NCBI GenBank assembly: GCA_003952965.2
Contig: CM025855.1
Location: 27,154,120-27,218,119 of the forward strand
Direction of reading: 5' to 3'
Source of the DNA: Morella rubra
Taxonomy: Eukaryota; Streptophyta; Magnoliopsida; Fagales; Myricaceae
Length of the DNA: 64,000 bases
Numbering within the stretch: position 1 is the stretch's first letter; every line of letters starts with the position of its first letter. The notes under the pieces were generated by a model. That model was not told the origin of the DNA. It saw nothing but the letters and a program-made list of their open reading frames with translations, and searched no databases. This document shows positions 20,721 through 31,428 of this stretch, piece by piece. A program made the position numbers and the translations under genes.

Positions 20721-20999
20721 CTAAATTAAATTTTCCCTCTCACTTGTTTAGAGTCTTTTTATACTTTAATAATCCCATTTCGTTGGATATAAAATTTATT
20801 TTGTAATTATATCCTAATTACTAATTTGCTTGTAATTGTAATACACTGTATATTCTAGTACTTAGTCAAAGTAACTTAGTACCTAAAATGACCTGAACCG
20901 GTAGATAGACGCAGAAGGGAGATAGACTCCCCAGAGAGTTTTGGCCAAGCGAAAATGGTTTTTTTATGACATAGAAGAGTCAGTCTGTGCGAGCTATAG
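20721..20999. other. A/T-rich spacer
   Basis: No gene or transposon end seen. It leads into sequence homologous to the GLP-B promoter from about 21000. Confidence 0.4.
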
Positions 21000-21287
21000 T
21001 TGTTAAAGACTGGTTCACGCATTGAACTATTCTGGTGTTATGGTTAAAGACTTGCCAATTCTTAATTTTATTCTTAATTTTACCGTGTAAGCGAAAACAT
21101 AGACTGGTTCAGTTACTTCTCTATACAAATAAACAAGTTTATATGCAACTTTACCCAGTTCTCACGCCTCAATAAGCAAGAATACAAAGAATTTTAAAAA
21201 GGCAGAGATAGCCTTAAGTATGATGAGAAGTGCTCCCCAGTACCTTGTAACTATGGCCCAGTTGGCCTTGGCCTGCTCCCTGGTCTC
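21000..21287 (+). pseudogene. Orphan GLP promoter and truncated signal-peptide exon, unit 1
   Basis: About 220 bp match the GLP-B proximal promoter (GGTTCACGCATTGAACTATT, then ACCGTGTAAGC and TCTCACGCCTCAATAAGC). An ATG at 21220 follows, reading MMRSAPQYLVTMAQLALACS, a GLP-type signal peptide. Homology ends abruptly after GGTCTC at about 21287 and no exon 2 follows on this strand. The TATA box has decayed to TATACAAATA. It is a 5' stub of a lost GLP, in the opposite orientation to GLP-D beside it. The unit 2 copy has its ATG at 50018. Confidence 0.8.
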
Positions 21288-21707
21288 CCCTGTTGGAGTA
21301 CCGGATCTGAGTACGCATAAGGGTTTGGTTGGCGGATCACATTTCCATACCTTTTAAATGCATTGATCATAAACATGTGTTTTGCTTGGGCAAGTGTAAA
21401 TGGCTGAGGGGTTAACAAAGCAAGAAGATGGCACTTCTATAACTAAATAAAGATAACCGACTGATGTTGGACTTTTTGCAACTTGAAAAGAGAAGGAATA
21501 AAGGGCATATAAATTAATGATTGAAAATATAATTAATTTTAATGGTAACGATACATATAGTTGCTCTACCAGCACAGTACATGAGCAACCATTTTATTTA
21601 ATTACGGCTCTTGCTAGAAGTTACAAGAAAGGAAACATGGTTGCCTTGGCATGTGGCTGCAACATGTATATATTTTCCTAATTGTAGTTGTCTGATCAGA
21701 ATTGCTT
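21288..21707. other. 3' flank of GLP-D
   Basis: No gene seen. Contains GATGTTGGACTTTTTGCA, also found in the flank of GLP-A (about 806), so part of it is shared GLP 3' flank. Confidence 0.4.
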
Positions 21708-22129
21708 CTAGAGATAGTTAACCACATTCTTGTCCACTTGGAATGCCTTGGTCAAAACATCGAGATTGATGGGAAGATTAGATCCAAAGACTGCGTTTGC
21801 TATGGTGATCACTCCAGGATTCTGGCTGCTGAAACTGACAAAGGTGACTGCAATGGTCTTTCCTACATTAAACTCGAAGTAAATGTGACCAATTGGGAAC
21901 ACAAAAACGTCTCCCTTATTCAAAATTTGGTGAAGAGACGGTTATCTATGTTAGATGTGACAAAGCCTGCATACAGAGTACCCTCAGCGACCATTATAAT
22001 CTCAGTGCCACAAGGGTGGGTATGGGGAGGATTTAGCCCGTATGGGGCAAAGTCAACGTGAGCCAAGGATATGCCTAGTGTGTTGAGGCCTAGTAATTTG
22101 TTCACATTCACACGAGTCACGTTGGATCC

Positions 22130-23316
22130 TGAAAAATCTGTTTTAGCTCTTATTAACACCTAAAGGGAGCTGAATAGGTGTTGGTACTTTCTTTTTCAAT
22201 GAATAGACAAATTTAGAACAAGTCTAAAAGAGTCTCATCTAGATTTAAAAAGTATTTAACAATCAACAAATATGCAGCGGAATATTAAAACAAATATCAA
22301 AGAATAATATCAATCAGAAATAATAAATCAATCACACGCCAAGACAAGAGATTAATTGACGAAGTGGAAAACCTTATCAAAGGAAAAACCACTCTGGGCT
22401 AGCAGCCACCAAAAATTCACCAGAAGATAAACCTTACACAAGTGTCTCAGACATGGGCAACATCTAGTTGCTTGACTCTGACTACCCCGAAGTAACAATC
22501 TAGGTAATCCAACATAAACCCATTCCTTTGCGGTTAACCCTCAGCCTTCTGAGATTCTTCTTGTAAATCTCTTCAAGAACGCCCTGGTTCTTCAACACCG
22601 GTAACTGCGGCCGCCAATTTCCTTAAGCTCTCTAAAGGCTTCTCACAGGAGGTTGGTTTCAATGGTGATTGAGATGATTGATGTAGGAGAGAGAAAATAT
22701 AAACACTTTAGGTGCAAAGGTATCAAAGAATTTTTCTCTCAAGCATGAGACGCCAAGAAAGGATGAAATAACTTGGGTAAGAGCTTGGACATTTTTCTCA
22801 CGGTTTAAATAGAAAGAGAAAAGAAATTCAAATGTGGAAATTTCGCTCGAGCCAAGATCGAGCGAAGTTCGGGCGAAACTCTCTGTGTAAAAAAATACCT
22901 ATTTCGCTCGAGCCAAGACCGACCAAAGATGAGGCGAAGTTCGTATTCCAGAGATAAACTTGAGAAATTTTAGGATCGGATCACACTTCGCAAATTTGAA
23001 CTCCTCTTTCAAAATTCAAACGCCCTTCATCTTTATCTTCGTGATTCAAATGCTTTCCAATTATAATCTTCGTAATTCAAACGCTTTTCAATCCTAATAT
23101 TTAGGAATGGATCACACTTTATGAGTTTAAACTTCTCCTTCAAAATTCGAATGCTCTTCAACCTTATCTTCTTCAGCAACCTCTTGAAAGATATCCGCAT
23201 CTCTTATCAAATTTAAATGACCCTTATCCTCCTGAACACTTTAAACAATACTAATTCAAAAATACAATTCAACTTATATTTGACACTGAATCTTGCCAAC
23301 ATTCAAAACACTAACA
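22130..23316 (-). repeat. 3' LTR of the Copia element, unit 1
   Basis: 1,187 bp, left on the window but 3' for the element. On the minus strand it starts TGTTAGTGTTTTGAATGTTG. It differs from the partner LTR by several dozen substitutions, so the insertion is not recent. A perfect 9-bp inverted repeat TTCGCTCGA..TCGAGCGAA at 22842-22866 can form a hairpin. Confidence 0.9.
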
Positions 23317-23330
23317 ATCTCCCCCTTTGG
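23317..23330 (-). promoter_or_regulatory. Polypurine tract of the Copia element, unit 1
   Basis: Minus strand CCAAAGGGGGAGAT sits directly before the 3' LTR, the standard plus-strand priming site of this lineage. The unit 2 equivalent is 52115-52128. Confidence 0.85.
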
Positions 23331-24640
23331 CAATTCTGTGACAAAACTCAAAAAATAAAAATGACAAAGGTCCTTGCCAATCATGAAAGCAAGAATCTAT
23401 TTACATTTTTGACTCACCCTATGACTTAAAAACAAGTGTTCAAGAGTCTCAAGAGTCTTCTGAATTAAACTTGTTTCTTGAAAAAATCAATTCTCAACAA
23501 CCAAGTGAAATGCACAGGAAACACAAAGAATTCATTGAAATAGTGAAATTTAATAGAATTAGAATCAGAGAGTTTTTACTCCCCCTTAATCAATTCTCCC
23601 TTTTTGTCATGAATGGTCAAAGGGAAATCATGACCTCAGAACAATCAAAGATAATAGTCAAACGAAGAACTATGACAATATCAAAAAACTGTCAATGAAA
23701 GACTGTCAAAATCAATGGACTTAGAGACATACAGGTGAACTCTCAGTAGCATGTAAGACAATATTAAAACACCTTATATACACGGATATCCATAGTCATT
23801 GATTTCATGCCAAACGTCTCTATTTGGTTTTAGATCTTTGATAAAAAAAATTTATCAAAAAGAAAATGTGTGTGATGAACCAAACATAATCTTAGAGACT
23901 TAAGGCCTTAAATTTGTGAGCAGGATTAAGGCTAACAAATGAAACCATTTATGAGAGGGAACACAACCAAAGAGTGAATGCGAAACCCAATGCTACTAGA
24001 ACCTAAAAAATTATAGTGTTGCTCCCCCTAAACTTGTAAGCTCTTTTGCTTCTTCTTTGCTTTTCTTTCGTTTTTGCTTTGCCTTTTTTTTTTAATATAG
24101 ATTCATAAGGATTTACTCTTTTGAGTACTATTTATCCTTTTTTTTTTTTATAATTTCTTTTCTTGAGGACTAAAAATAAGGTCATCTAATTAGGGGTCAA
24201 TTCAAACTAAGGTAAATGAACCCAAACACTTGTGATTGCCCCCCCACATCTCACACATGCGGCTAAGTCTCATTCAATTATAAATGATGTGCACTGTGAT
24301 TGATTGTACCAAAAGACAATTAAAGATCATTTTAGCTAACACCAAGAAGAGACATGAGGCATTATTATCAAATCTTATATCAATATAGACACAAGATGAT
24401 CAAATATTCAGAAATACATGCATGAGAATCAAAACAATGTCAATTAGTCCAATGTACTAACAAAACACACACAAAAGCACATTTTGTTTTTTTAATAACA
24501 GATCAAACAAAATACCATAAATCATGACAAATCAAACAAATTAAAAATATGAAAAAAAATATAAAAATAAATGCAATCTACTCTAATGCAAGCAATAACA
24601 AAAATACTCAGGGAGTAGAACACATACCAATAGCCTTCAT
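23331..24640. other. Non-coding interior of the Copia element (pol missing)
   Basis: A/T-rich sequence where pol would be expected between gag and the polypurine tract. I see no protease DSG, integrase, reverse transcriptase or RNase H motif in any frame. CTCCCCCTAAACTTGTAAG-type sequences near 24025 look like old spacer. The unit 2 equivalent is longer through a local duplication. Confidence 0.6.
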
Positions 24641-24659
24641 GTCGACTAATAGATTTTCA

Positions 24660-26427
24660 TCCTTTTTCACCCAAACTTCTTCGTGAAAGTACGTTTAGTC
24701 AAGTACTCCAGTTTTTCATTAATCAGCTTTGTATGTTCAATAAGAGCTCTGACTTGATTCACAAGATCCATATGTTCAGTGCTGCAGAAAGGGTTAGCAT
24801 GTGTGTGCACTTGTACTCTCAATTTAAAACAGTTAGGTCTAATATGCCCTGACTTACCACAAAAATGACAAGTAGGAACAAACCTACGTGAAGAGTTTGC
24901 TTTAGGTGGAATAACATGAGAATGAGTATTCAGACTGGGAAATAGGCTGTTTATCTTTACTTACTTGTTTCTGAGGAGGAATAACCTTTGCTTGCTTAAT
25001 TGGCACAGATGCAGGAATGAACATTGTCTTTGAGGAAGAAGTGATATTTGACTCGTCGAAACCCAATCCTCTTCTATTTCCAGCAGGAACTCCAAGATTC
25101 AGTATGTGATCAAGTTTCTTTGTTCCATTAGAGAATTGTTGTAATTGTGCATTGGATTTCTCCAATTCACTTCTCACATTCTTGACCTCATCCTCAAGTG
25201 CTGCATTCTTCTTTTTTACTTCCTCAAGTTTGGCAGTGAGATTTCCTTCTCAAGCTGAACCTTGTGAAAATTCGTAAAGGTTGCTTTGTTTACCTTGTGC
25301 AGTTTTAGGCTTTCCGTAAATAGTTGGTTATAATCCTCTTGTAAGCTTTCTTCAACCTCAGACTCATCCTCTAATGTCTCCTGCAAATCACAAATGTCAA
25401 TAGAAGATATAAAAGACACAAAATTTACCTTTTTGTCAGATGAGAAATATTCCTATCACTGTTTGAACTTGATTCATCATCACTCAGCGTTGCATTCATG
25501 GCTTTTCCCTTGGACTTAAGATAATTTGGACATTCTGGTCGAACGTGTCCAAAATCCTTGACATTCAAAACACTAAGTTTTTAAATCATGCTTGTCTCTT
25601 ATCTCTTTTCTATAATCGTTGGAGCTCCCCTAAGGCTTTTCAGCACCCTTGTTGAATTTTCCTTTAATACCTTTGGATTTGAACAATTTTCTGGAATGTT
25701 TAACAAAAAGATCAAACTACTCATCATCCAATGTTTCATCATCAACCTCAGAGACTGCTTCCTGTTTATTGGATTTAAGTGCAATTGACTTGTTCTTTTT
25801 CGGTTGAGGTAACGTCAATTCATAGGTCTGCAGGGAGCCAACTAACTCCTCAATCTTCATCTTGGTAAGATCTTTGCTTTCCTCTATTGCAGTAACCTTA
25901 GGTCTGAATCTTTCTGGAAGAGGTCTCATAACTTTTCAAACGACTCTGCTTTCTGGAATTTTTTCACCCAAGATGAAACTTGAATTTACAATACCATTTA
26001 ACTTCGCATAGAATTCATCAAACGTCTCATCATCCTTCATGCGGATTTCTTCAAACTTTGTTGTCAACATTTGAAGCTTTGAATTTTTCACTGTAACTGT
26101 TCCCTCACGTGTTGTTTCCAAAATTTTCTATGCATCAAAAGCTATCTCACAAATAGAAATACGTTTAAATTCTTCTGGAGAAATAGACATAAATATAGCA
26201 TTAAGACCTTTGCTATTATAAGTACTTTCATTTACTTCTTCTTTGGACCATGTGCTTATATCTTTAAGAGTATCAATCCCATTGACATCAGTAGATGGAA
26301 TTTTCCATCCTCTACTGCAAGAAATCCAAACACGTTCATCCATTACTTTTAAAAACGCTCTTATACAAACTTTCCAATAAGATGGAGGCACAAACAATGA
26401 CTGTGTTAGCCCAAGGTTGTTTTGCAA
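24660..26427 (-). pseudogene. Copia gag, SIRE/Maximus type, unit 1 (frameshifted)
   Basis: In order on the minus strand: a start region with YWKVCIRAFLKVMDERVW (26427-26128), the UBN2-type core KNSKLQMLTTKFEEIRMKDD..FDEFYAKLN (26121-25936), LPERFRPKVTAIEESKDL (25929-25717), a degraded zinc knuckle near 25500 (CPNYLKSKGKAM in unit 2), a coiled-coil stretch (25419-24902), and a second knuckle CHFCGKSGHIRPNC near 24850. Stops and small frameshifts separate these pieces. The protein ends near the KKVWVKK motif (unit 2) that normally precedes pol. Gag packages the element RNA; here it is broken. Confidence 0.85.
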
Positions 26428-26680
26428 ATAATCTGTATTTTATTTTGATGATAACAAAAATTCTAAGTGCTTTGTATACTTTTATATTTTAAATTATCAA
26501 TCCACTTTTCTAAAAATGTATTTCAAAAGATTGAGGTTTTCGATTAAAATATTTCTAAGTGGACTTGAACACCATTACACAAGTTGATAAGATTAATTTC
26601 TCATATTGTATGTATTTTAAGAAATGTTGAAATGGATTGGACACTGTAAAAAATGCTGATTTTTCTCTCAAGTACTAATA

Positions 26681-26825
26681 GTGTCGACACATTGGAGAAT
26701 GGTGTTGACACATTGCACTTACACCAAGAAAAGAATTCATGTGTCAACACATTGCACTGTCACTCGAGACAACAATTCCAGACCAATTTTTAAGGTGTCG
26801 ACACATGCTGACTATGTGTCGACAC
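26681..26825. repeat. Five-copy palindromic motif in the retrotransposon leader
   Basis: The 10-bp palindrome GTGTCGACAC or a one-base variant (GTGTTGACAC, GTGTCAACAC) occurs five times at about 26681, 26702, 26741, 26795 and 26816, usually followed by ATTGC or ATGCTG. It lies in the untranslated leader between the primer site and gag. Unit 2 keeps the cluster (about 55591-55735), partly with different variants. Confidence 0.7.
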
Positions 26826-27634
26826 ATGCTGCAATTTTGCTGAAAAATTGGAACGACGCCAGCTCATTTAAAATGCTCTAAAAAGTCATGGGTACCCTTC
26901 CAACAGTACTTTTGAGGGCTTTGAAGATCGTTGAAGTCAAAGAAGGTATAAAAAAGAATGAGATGGAGAGATAAAGACAACACTTGCAATTGTTCTATGC
27001 CCTAACTTCTAGAGAGAGAAAGTGAGTTGAAGAAGAGAGAAGAAAACACCAACCAAGAAAGCTTGTGATTCCACCTGCCAAATTTTAACTTTCTTTTGAG
27101 AATCTTGTCCTTTGCTTACTATTGTGCTTTTCACTTGTTTATTCGGCTTAGAGAGCCATTCTTTATTATTCCTTTGTACCCATCTTTTGTAAAATAATTG
27201 AGTGTTGGATAAACACTTGTCCTACTCGTGTGGGTAGAAGAAATCCTTGGGTTTTGGGATTTGTGAAGAGAGTTAAAGCGTGAGCTCGAAAAATACTTTG
27301 TAAAGGTTCCTTAGCACCCGGGAAGCTAAAGGTATTTGCTATTTAGAGAATAGTGAAGGACGCCCAAGAAAGTCAATAACCTTGGGGTGGAAGTAGGCAA
27401 GTGTTGACCAAACCACTTAAAATTGAGGTGTCGTCTTTCTAACTCAATCTCTCTTATTATTCGTTCCATATCCATATTTGTGGTGCTTTATTGTTTACTG
27501 TTCTATTGTTTAAATTATCTCCGAAAAAGTTTAAATTTTTATTAAAACCCAATTCACCCTCCCTCTTGGGTTGTTATTTAGACTCACAGACTGACTGTGA
27601 TACATCTAGACGTAGGGTCAAGGAACATGATCAG

Positions 27635-27646
27635 GCTCTGATACCA
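27635..27646 (-). promoter_or_regulatory. Primer binding site (initiator tRNA-Met), unit 1
   Basis: Minus strand TGGTATCAGAGC, two bases after the 5' LTR end. This is the standard site of plant Copia elements. It fixes the element orientation. The unit 2 equivalent is 56547-56558. Confidence 0.9.
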
Positions 27647-27648
27647 AT

Positions 27649-28846
27649 TGAAAAATTTGTTTTAGACTGTATTAGCACTTAGAGAGGGGGTGAGTAGGTG
27701 TTGGTACTTTATTTTTCAATGAATAGACAAATTTAGAACAAGTCCTAAAAGAATCTCATATAGATCTAAAAAGTGTTTAGCAATCAACAAATATGCAGCG
27801 AAATATTAAAACAAATATCAAAGAACAATATCAATCAGAAATAATAAATCAATCACACGCCAAGATAAGAGATTTGATGACGAAGTGGAAAACCTTATCA
27901 AAGGAAAAACCACTCTGGGCTAGCAGCCACCAAAAATTCACTAGAAGATAAACCTTACACCGGTGACTCAGACATGGGCAACATCCAGTTGCTTGACTCT
28001 GACTACCCCGATGTAACAATCTAGGTAATCCAACATAAACCCGCTCCCTTGCGGTTAACCCTCAGCCTTCTGAGGTTCTTCTTGTAAATCTCTTCAAGAA
28101 TGCCCTGGTTCTTCAACACCGGTAACTGCGGCCACTAATTTCCTTAAGCTCTTTGAAGGCTTCTCACAGGGGGTTGGTTTCAATGGTGATTGAGATGATT
28201 AATGTAGCAGAGAGAAAATATAAACACTTTAGGTGCAAAGGTATTAAAGGATTTTTCTTTCAAGCATGAGACACCAGGAAGGATAAAATAACTTGGGAAA
28301 AGAGCATGGACAATTTTTCTTACAGTTTAAATAGAAAAAGATAAAGAAATTAAAAATCTAGGGAATTTCACTCAAGCCAAGATTGAGCGAAGTTCGGGCG
28401 AAACTCTCTGTGTAAAAAACACCTATTTCGCTCGAGCCAAGATCAAGCAAAGATGAGGCGAAGTTCATATTCCTGAGATAAACTTGAGAGATTTTAGGAA
28501 CCGATCACACTTCGCGAATTTGAACTCCTCTTTCAAAATTCGAATGCCCTTCATCCTTATCTTCGTGATTCAATTGCTTTCCAATTCTAATCTTCGTAAT
28601 TCAAACGCTTTTCAATCCTAATTTTTAGGAACGGATCACACTTCATGAATTTGAACTTCTCCTTCAAAATTCAAACGCCCTTCAAATTTATCTTCTTTAG
28701 CAAACCTCTGGAAAGATATCCTCATCTCTTTTCAAATTTGAATGACTCTTATCCTCTTGAACACTTTAAACAACACTACACTAATTCAAAAATACAATCC
28801 AACTTAAATTTGACACAGAATCTTGCCAACATTCAAAACATTAACA
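27649..28846 (-). repeat. 5' LTR of the Copia element, unit 1
   Basis: 1,198 bp, partner of 22130-23316. Most differences from the partner are scattered; the 70 bp next to the primer site are the most diverged. It abuts the right GATCC and the N-terminal half of GLP-D exon 2. Confidence 0.9.
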
Positions 28847-29283
28847 GATCCGAGTCGGTTTGCAATATTTCTAGGAATTTGGAGCGGAGAAGAAGTCATC
28901 GGCTGTGACAACTTTTGGGTCCTTGTAAAACTTTCCATTCACAAACACTGCAAGCAGGAAAAACAGTTTGTAACCATCGCTAATAATGTTTCTCGTAATT
29001 GGAAGCATGTGAGGCAGAAAACTAGAAGGCACAACATAAAAAGAAGCCTAAAAATAAAGCATTTTAACATGTGAACTCCCAAAAGAAACAATACACATGC
29101 TGCACCCGATTCCAAAAATACTACATAATGATGGTAGTGTACATACCAAAAGAAGTGGAACTGTTGATTGCTACGTAGAAGTCCTGCAGGGGACTGGATT
29201 CAGAGGTCGAGGCCACTCAGGCCAGGAAGCAGGCCAAAGCAAACAGGAGCACAGTTACTGTGGTACTTGGGAACACTCCTCAT

Positions 29284-29680
29284 CGTATTTGATGTTGTGT
29301 ACTACTCCTTGGTATATGTGATTTTTGCTTTAATGAGGGTTGCAGGGAAACCTGTCTATTTACAGACTGAAGCCACTGAACTGGTCTATGTTAATCTCCC
29401 TTGCACGGGACGAGTTATGATTGGTAAGTCTTTATCTATAACACTTATTTATTCAATGGGTGAACCATTTTTTAAGCACTACTTCTCGCACCAATTGAAA
29501 CGTTGCAACCCAATGCGACCATTTCGATCAATGGAATCGTTCTGACGTTGCTTTGGACAATCCACTTTTGCCTTCACATTGGTATTTGAAATTGAGTAAT
29601 TAGCCCAAGTACTTAAAGAAAAAGGAAGGAAAAAAAATGGATTAAGCAGCCACGTGAATCCTTTCCTCATGGAAAATCTG
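29284..29680. promoter_or_regulatory. Upstream region of GLP-D and unit 1/2 junction
   Basis: Minus-strand promoter side of GLP-D with TATA-like TGTAAATAGAC near 29355. It runs without a break into unit 2, so no transposon or simple repeat marks the chosen border. The equivalent at the unit 2/3 border is 58188-58570. Confidence 0.45.
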
Positions 29681-30575
29681 TCATTTGTTTAGCTGCGAAT
29701 GTAAGAAGTAGGAGAACCTAGCCTGCAGGAGGGCATCGAAAAAGTCCAAACAGAGGGATTGTTTGTTTATATTTATATTTATATTATATATAAATTGAGC
29801 TGACCCTTTCTTTGCCATTTGTTTTGCTGTGGAAGCATGTAGTAAGAACCTCGCCTGCAGGAGGGCATGAAAAAGTCCAACCAAAAGCTATATAGATATC
29901 GTTTAGCCCTGAAAGAATTATATATCTTATAGGGCAAGTAGTCCTTAGATACTAATTTCGTTCGTACAAAGAGATATGTGTAAGATCATTGGACTTAGGT
30001 TGCCGGTAGAATTTATTTTAAAATATTCGTGGACATATATAAAGTTAGTTACATGTTACATTGAATTGATATAAAGTTATGACCATGTTACATTAAAATA
30101 TTCGAAGAAACCCACTTGAGCGCCCAATCCGAACACTGCCATTTCTGGGTCTTTGTTTCATTTGAATTGATGTGTCATATGTGAGTAGCTTCTTTATACT
30201 AGGCAATGATGTTGGACTTTTGCAATAACCCTAGCTCGTTTGGAATTCACTCTCTTTTCTTTCTTGATTGTAGAAGAAGAGGCATGAGTAGTTACAAGTG
30301 ATATCTCAAACTTTAATTCGAAGATTCTAAATTCAGTTAGTTTTAATCGTGTAAGTTGCTCCACCTCTGTTACCACGCTATGAAAAATAAAAGAAGAAAA
30401 AGATATGATAAATATAGGAAAAAACAAAAGAAGATATGATAAGCAGCCACTTTATTTTATTATAAGAATTGCGACGATGTTACAAGGGAATCCTAGGAAA
30501 CCTCAAATCATTATTTGCAACGTCTGATGATTCACCGTGGCTATTGCATCTGTATCTTTAATTATTTAGCTTCCA

Positions 30576-31428
30576 TCATTTGAACTGCTGCTCGAGATAG
30601 TTAATCACATTCTTGTCTACTTGGAAGGCTTTGGTCAAAACATCGGGATTGATGGGAGGATTAGATCCAAATACTGCGTCTGCTATGGTGATCAGCCCAG
30701 GATTATGGCTGCTAAAACCTGCAAATGCGACTGCATTGGTCTTTCCCACATTAAACTGGAAGTGAATGTGACCAATTGGAAACACAAAGACATCTCCCTT
30801 ATTCAGAACTTGGTGAAGAGACGGTTATCTGGGTCAGATGTGACAAAGCCCACATACAGAGTACCCTCAGCGACCATTGTAATCTCAGTGCCAAGAGGGT
30901 GGAGATGGGGAGGATTTACTCCATATGGGGCAATGTCAACGCGAGCAAAGGATATGCCTAGTGTGTTGAGGCCTGGTAATAAGTCAACATTCACACGAGT
31001 CACATTGGATCCGAGTCGGTTTGCAGTGTTTCCGGGAATCTGGAGCCCCGAGAAGAAGAAGTCATCGGCTGTGACAATTTTTGGGTCCTTGCAGAACTTT
31101 CCATTCACAAACACTGCAAGCAGGAAAAACAGTTTGTAACCATCACTGATAATGTTTCCCGTAATTGGAAGCATGTGAAGCAGAAAACTAGAAGGCACAA
31201 TATAAAAAAGAAACCTAAAAATAAATCATTTTAACATGTGAACTCCCAAGAGAAACAATCCACATGCTGCACACGATACCAAAAAGTAGTGTACATACCA
31301 GCAGAAGTGGAACTGTTGATTGCTACACAGAAGTCTTGCAGGGGACTGGGGTCAGAGGCCGAGGCAAGGGAGCAGGTCAAAGCAAACAGGAGCACAGTTA
31401 CGAGGCACATAGGAACACCTTTCTCCAT
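30576..31428 (-). pseudogene. Germin-like protein A, unit 2 (one-base deletion)
   Basis: Exon 1 is 31299-31428 and exon 2 is 30576-31113. The gene is identical in structure to the unit 1 gene except for loss of one base near 30808-30815 (CAGAACTTGGTG instead of CAGAACTTTGGTG). The frame changes after FTK (about residue 145) and stops at once, removing germin box 2 with its metal-binding histidine. Everything else, including promoter and splice sites, is intact. A single-base deletion in a T run could be a sequencing or assembly error, so the call depends on raw-read support. Confidence 0.85.

Larger units (their letters stand above)
22130..28846 (-). mobile_element. Gag-only SIRE-type Copia LTR retrotransposon, unit 1 (6,717 bp)
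   Basis: Perfect 5-bp target-site duplication GATCC (22125-22129 and 28847-28851). LTRs are 22130-23316 and 27649-28846, with TG..CA ends. The element is on the minus strand: the right LTR is followed inward by TGGTATCAGAGC, the initiator-tRNA-Met primer site, and the left LTR is preceded by the polypurine tract AAAGGGGGAGAT. The internal region is only 4.3 kb. It carries a degraded gag of the SIRE/Maximus type but no protease, integrase, reverse transcriptase or RNase H. It is therefore a terminal-repeat element with gag only, inserted in GLP-D exon 2. Confidence 0.92.
21708..29283 (-). pseudogene. Germin-like protein D, unit 1 (split by a Copia element)
   Basis: Exon 1 is 29147-29283 (ATG 29281-29283, MRSVPKY) with a one-base insertion that shifts the signal peptide frame. 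The intron is 28948-29146. Exon 2 starts at 28947 and runs to 28847. It is then interrupted by a 6.7 kb retrotransposon and resumes at 22129 (within [10 protein letters not shown]), ending at 21708. The downstream part has both germin boxes but a one-base deletion after FTK near 21926 and a stop after NVVNYL. The GATCC duplicated on each side of the element is part of the GLP codons for Gly-Ser, so this is an insertion into a coding exon. Clearly dead; GLP identity is certain. Confidence 0.93.
1..29417. repeat. Tandem segmental duplication, unit 1 (29,417 bp)
   Basis: The first bases of the window recur at 29418 and again at 58321, and the sequence stays collinear from there, so the window is a head-to-tail array. 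All GLP genes and transposons described below recur in the same order and with the same target-site duplications. Unit 1 is about 0.5 kb longer than unit 2, mainly because it carries an extra degraded copy of a segment at about 9.07-10.17 kb. The border is set by the window start, so the true duplication breakpoints are not known. Confidence 0.97.

Noticed and set aside
23331-24640. Looked for a divergent pol or env-like gene in the Copia element
   Set aside because: No frame of useful length or recognisable motif was found on either strand.
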